Shown in pieces: positions 5,416 through 7,918 of a stretch of DNA of 7,918 bases; positions within the stretch are counted from its first letter, which is position 1; each line of letters starts with the position of its first letter. Source of the stretch: Fidelibacterota bacterium (GTDB lineage: Bacteria > Fidelibacterota > Marinisomatia > SCGC-AAA003-L08 > D37C17). The notes below the pieces were generated by a model that was given only the letters and a program-made list of their open reading frames with translations, was not told the origin of the DNA and ran no database searches. The stretch lies in NCBI GenBank assembly GCA_002704685.1, contig PAHD01000010.1:74151-82068 (forward strand), read 5' to 3'. Made by a program: the position numbers and the translations under genes.

Positions 5416-7254
5416 ATGCTTGAATTAGATCCAAAACTTTTGCAGTTCTTGATTATCATTTCTTTAATGATTATCTCGTTCATTTTTGAAATAGTTCCAA
5501 TGGAAGTAACAGCGCTGGGAACTGTTGGTCTATTATTGATTTGTAATATTATAAATATTGATGAAGCAATAGCAGGTTTCAGCAATAAGGCTGTTATAAC
5601 TATTGGTGCAATTTTTATAATAAGTAAAGCGTTAGTAAAGACCGGTTTCCTCGAAGTTTTATCTGATTACCTCTATAAATTTGGAGGAAATAATAAGTGG
5701 CTGACATTTTCAATATTTTTTGTAACGACTGCTATTATTTCAGGTTTTCTTAATAATACTGCAGCAGTTGCAATTTTTATACCTTTAGCTTTAAAGTTAT
5801 GTCAAAAATTTCATATTAGTCCTACAAAAATTTTACTTCCATTATCATATGCAGCTATTTTTGGAGGAACGTTGACGTTGATTGGAACTTCAACAAACTT
5901 GATAGTTAACTCCTTTATTGAAAACAATTCATCTATAGAGCCTTTCAAAATGTTTGAGTTTACGAAGTTAGGTGCAATTTTTTGTTTTGTTGGAATTTTT
6001 TATAATCTATTTATTGCAAAATGGATTTTACCATCAAGAGCTATTACTTCATCCTTAACTCAAAAATATCATATGAGTACTTATTTAACAGAATTTAAAA
6101 TAGAGCCAGATTCAAATTTAATTGGAAAATCTATTTCTGATTTTAAGGTAAAAGATAAATATGAATTTGATATTGTGAAAATTATAAGAAATAAAATAGA
6201 TTTAACTATTGCTCTTAATGATACAATTATTAGAGAAGATGATGTGTTGCTTATTCAAATTAATGTAAAAGATATTTTAAATTTTAAAAAAGATTTAGGG
6301 TTATTGCTACTTTCAGATATAAAGTTATCTCAAAATCAATTAACTGGTAATAATCATGTTCTTGTTGAAGGTCTAGTTCCACAGAATTCATCAATAATAG
6401 GAAAAACTTTAAGTCAACTCAATTATAGAGAAATGTACAGTTCATTTGTGCTTGCAATTAGTAGACAGTCAGAATTATTGCGAGATAAAGTAGCCCACAT
6501 AAAACTTCGTTTTTCTGATACTTTACTTATAATGATTCCTAAGGATAAAATTGAATCTATAAGAGAAAAAAATGAGCTAATAATTTTGGAAGAGCTAGAT
6601 ATTCATTTGAGATATGAAAGATATTGGTGGCTTTCTATTTTATTATTACCAGTTGTTATGTTCTTAGCATCTTTCCAGATTATTTCAATAACTGAAGGTG
6701 CAATATTAGCTGCTATACTTTTACTTGTTTTAAAATCAATTTCTATGACAGATGTGTATGAGGCAATTAATTGGCCCGTTATTTTTCTTATTGCTTTATT
6801 GATTCCAATTGGAACTGCTATGGAAAATACTGGTGCAGCGAACTATCTAAGTGATTTTATTTTAAATTATGTAAATAGTATGAATCTTGAACCAATTTTA
6901 AAGATTAAATATGTTATCTCAATATTATATTTTATAACCTTCATCACTTCTGCATTTATTTCGAATGCAGCTGTTGCAATAATTTTATCTCCATTAGCAA
7001 TTTTATTATCTGATCATTTCCAAATATCAAATCCAGAACTTTTAATTGATCCTACCAGAGCATTTTTAATGGCAATATGTTTTGGTGCTTCTGCTAGTTT
7101 TATGACTCCTATAGGTTATCAGACAAATCTTATGGTTTTTGGTCCAGGTCAATACAAGTTTAAAGACTTTTTACTTGTTGGATTACCTCTAACGATTATC
7201 TTTTGGTTAATTGCCAGCTATTACATTCCAATTTATTGGCCAATTTTAAAGTAA
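5416..7254 (+). CDS. SLC13/DASS-family anion transporter with two internal RCK_C (TrkA_C) domains
   Basis: 612 residues. Two membrane halves flank a soluble middle, the layout of YfbS-like members of the divalent anion:sodium symporter family. The N-terminal half (about 10-205) has roughly six hydrophobic segments, the NNT motif (113-115, FLNNTAAVAIFIPLA) and GGTLTLIGTSTN (150-161). The middle (about 222-385) holds two RCK_C/TrkA_C-like domains: the first begins near TEFKIEPDSNLIGKSISDF, the second near VLVEGLVPQNSSIIGKTL. The C-terminal half (about 404-610) repeats the transport motifs as SNAAVAIILSP (from Ser516) and TPIGYQTN (564-571), then VFGPGQYKFKDF. The paired S/N-N-T/A and G/P-x-x-T-N sites match the substrate and sodium clamshells of the family. 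The substrate (sulfate, dicarboxylate or other) cannot be told from sequence. The RCK_C pair suggests control by a cytosolic ligand. The gene lies 64 bases after glnII with no clear terminator between, so it is probably in the same operon, with translation possibly limited by the hairpin. Confidence 0.92.
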   Translation: MLELDPKLLQFLIIISLMIISFIFEIVPMEVTALGTVGLLLICNIINIDEAIAGFSNKAVITIGAIFIISKALVKTGFLEVLSDYLYKFGGNNKWLTFSIFFVTTAIISGFLNNTAAVAIFIPLALKLCQKFHISPTKILLPLSYAAIFGGTLTLIGTSTNLIVNSFIENNSSIEPFKMFEFTKLGAIFCFVGIFYNLFIAKWILPSRAITSSLTQKYHMSTYLTEFKIEPDSNLIGKSISDFKVKDKYEFDIVKIIRNKIDLTIALNDTIIREDDVLLIQINVKDILNFKKDLGLLLLSDIKLSQNQLTGNNHVLVEGLVPQNSSIIGKTLSQLNYREMYSSFVLAISRQSELLRDKVAHIKLRFSDTLLIMIPKDKIESIREKNELIILEELDIHLRYERYWWLSILLLPVVMFLASFQIISITEGAILAAILLLVLKSISMTDVYEAINWPVIFLIALLIPIGTAMENTGAANYLSDFILNYVNSMNLEPILKIKYVISILYFITFITSAFISNAAVAIILSPLAILLSDHFQISNPELLIDPTRAFLMAICFGASASFMTPIGYQTNLMVFGPGQYKFKDFLLVGLPLTIIFWLIASYYIPIYWPILK

Positions 7255-7280
7255 ATTATTTTTCAATTATTATTATATAG

Positions 7281-7339
7281 TTTGCGTTACATAATTTTAC
7301 TTTATTATATTTGCCTGTCCCTCTATTTATTATTATAAT
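7281..7339 (+). promoter_or_regulatory. Promoter candidates for the gene at 7368
   Basis: Two overlapping candidates exist. A Bacteroidetes-like one has TTTG (7281-7284), 21 bases, then TATATTTG (7306-7313), which matches TAnnTTTG. A sigma70-like one has TTGCCT (7311-7316), 17 bases, then TATAAT (7334-7339), a perfect -10. Either gives a short leader before the ATG at 7368. In such AT-rich DNA both could be partly chance. Confidence 0.4.
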
Positions 7340-7352
7340 TAAAAAGGCAAAA

Positions 7353-7358
7353 AAGGAG
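7353..7358 (+). promoter_or_regulatory. Shine-Dalgarno for the secreted repeat protein
   Basis: AAGGAG sits 9 bases before the ATG at 7368. This fixes the start of the truncated gene, since the encoded N-terminus is then a clean signal peptide. Confidence 0.75.
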
Positions 7359-7367
7359 ATGCTTTTT

Positions 7368-7918
7368 ATGAAATATTTTATGTTACCAAGAACAATTTTT
7401 TTTACTTTATTTTTTACAAGTTTTCTGTTAGCTGATCCACCTGTTGATTGGGATTCAAATGCTGATGGATTATTTGATGATATAAATATATATCAAAATA
7501 GTGGTTCTATAACTTCAAGAGCATACTTGAATGGTCTTGAAATTGGCTCAGATGGAGATGCATTAGCAGCTTTTGTAGATGGGGAGCAAAGAGGATATGT
7601 TACAGCTAGCTCTGTCCCTCCACCACTTGGAGGAGGTTATGCTTTTCTTCTACTAATTTATAGTAATGAGGCATCTGGTGAGACCATTACATTTAAATTT
7701 TATGATTCGGAAACAGATACCGTATATGATATTGATGAACAGTATGATTTTGTATCAGATATGGTTTTAGGTAATGTTGTAGCTCCAGAACAGTTAACTG
7801 TTGGTAATGCTTCAGCAGATGATGGTGGTGATGATTGCGCAAGTGGTGTTTATGATTGTGCAGGTGTATGTGATGGTACATCTGTAGAAGATTGTGCAGG
7901 TGTATGCGGTGGTTCTTC
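7368..7918 (+). CDS. N-terminal part of a secreted protein with DCAGVC repeats (3' end outside window)
   Basis: The frame opens at ATG 7368 and stays open to the window edge, giving 183 codons of a longer gene. Residues 1-22 (MKYFMLPRTIFFTLFFTSFLLA) are an obvious signal peptide, with likely cleavage before DPP. Residues ~27-145 form a beta-rich module with the motifs GSDGDALAAFVDGEQRGYV and GYAFLLLIYSNEASGETITFKFYD. I know this style from exported proteins of marine FCB-group bacteria, where its function is unknown. From Cys157 a Cys-rich tract starts: DCAGVC (163-168) and DCAGVC (175-180), at a 12-residue (36-base) period, probably continuing past the edge. Such tracts usually lead to further extracellular modules or a C-terminal sorting region. 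The gene has its own promoter candidates and SD, so it is likely an independent unit. It is probably a cell-surface or secreted structural/adhesive protein; no enzymatic motif is seen. Confidence 0.88.
   Translation, partial: MKYFMLPRTIFFTLFFTSFLLADPPVDWDSNADGLFDDINIYQNSGSITSRAYLNGLEIGSDGDALAAFVDGEQRGYVTASSVPPPLGGGYAFLLLIYSNEASGETITFKFYDSETDTVYDIDEQYDFVSDMVLGNVVAPEQLTVGNASADDGGDDCASGVYDCAGVCDGTSVEDCAGVCGGS
7854..7913 (+). repeat. 36-base tandem repeat encoding DCAGVC units (cut by window edge)
   Basis: The 17-base string starting GATTGTGCAGG occurs identically at 7854-7870 and 7890-7906. Each copy encodes DCAGVC, separated by DGTSVE; the second is followed by GGS. A related divergent start, DDCASGVY, precedes it. 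Identical synonymous codons in the two copies point to recent duplication or gene conversion. Confidence 0.75.

Noticed and set aside
5370..5585. Minus-strand ORF over the start of the transporter gene
   Set aside because: It is a shadow of the transporter's first membrane segments and the intergenic hairpin, with no independent support.
7693..7881. Minus-strand 62-residue His-rich ORF
   Set aside because: The His-rich product is the reverse reading of GAT/GGT-rich codons in the secreted repeat protein, which has a signal peptide and SD on the plus strand.
1..7918. CRISPR arrays, insertion sequences, tRNA or rRNA genes
   Set aside because: No regularly spaced direct repeats, transposase motifs, terminal inverted repeats around genes or RNA gene signatures were recognised by eye.

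Overview
The window is a very AT-rich stretch with six TAA-terminated genes and one gene cut off at the right edge. Two genes export proteins carrying C-terminal dockerin-like calcium loops. A third exported protein ends in Cys-rich DCAGVC repeats. There is also a GlnII-type glutamine synthetase and possible Bacteroidetes-style promoter spacing. This combination suggests a marine member of the FCB superphylum, perhaps Candidatus Marinimicrobia (SAR406) or a relative. That placement rests on gene style, not on a phylogenetic marker.

Left part (1-3429, + strand): the 3' end of a secreted-protein gene runs straight into a gene for a 943-residue C25 (gingipain-family) peptidase-like protein, with 2 bases between them. 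Both proteins end in a pair of dockerin type I-like EF loops, so they look like one secreted-protein operon. The peptidase keeps its nucleophile Cys302, but has Trp269 exactly where the family's catalytic His is expected.

Middle (3424-3768, - strand): an ArsC/Spx-type thioredoxin-fold gene is convergent with the peptidase gene. Simple ORF calling truncates it, because the catalytic Cys codon is an in-frame UGA (3736-3738). Reading through the UGA gives a complete 114-residue arsenate-reductase-like protein, with N-terminus MEIIIYHNPR-U-KKSR and all three family arginines. A stem-loop fitting the bacterial SECIS pattern starts 6 nt after the UGA. It is best read as a selenoprotein gene and is the most interesting feature here.

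Right-centre (3899-7254, + strand): an Lrp/AsnC regulator, then (13 nt later, with a strong Shine-Dalgarno) a GlnII glutamine synthetase, then an SLC13-type transporter with two cytosolic RCK_C-like domains. A long near-perfect hairpin lies between the last two genes and covers the transporter's ribosome binding site. The set looks like a nitrogen-assimilation locus with a linked anion transporter.

Right edge (7368-7918, + strand): the start of a secreted protein with a clear signal peptide, one beta-rich domain and the beginning of a DCAGVC repeat tract. It has its own promoter candidates and Shine-Dalgarno. No tRNA, rRNA, CRISPR array, insertion sequence or origin was seen, and no gene-free stretch exceeds about 130 bases.
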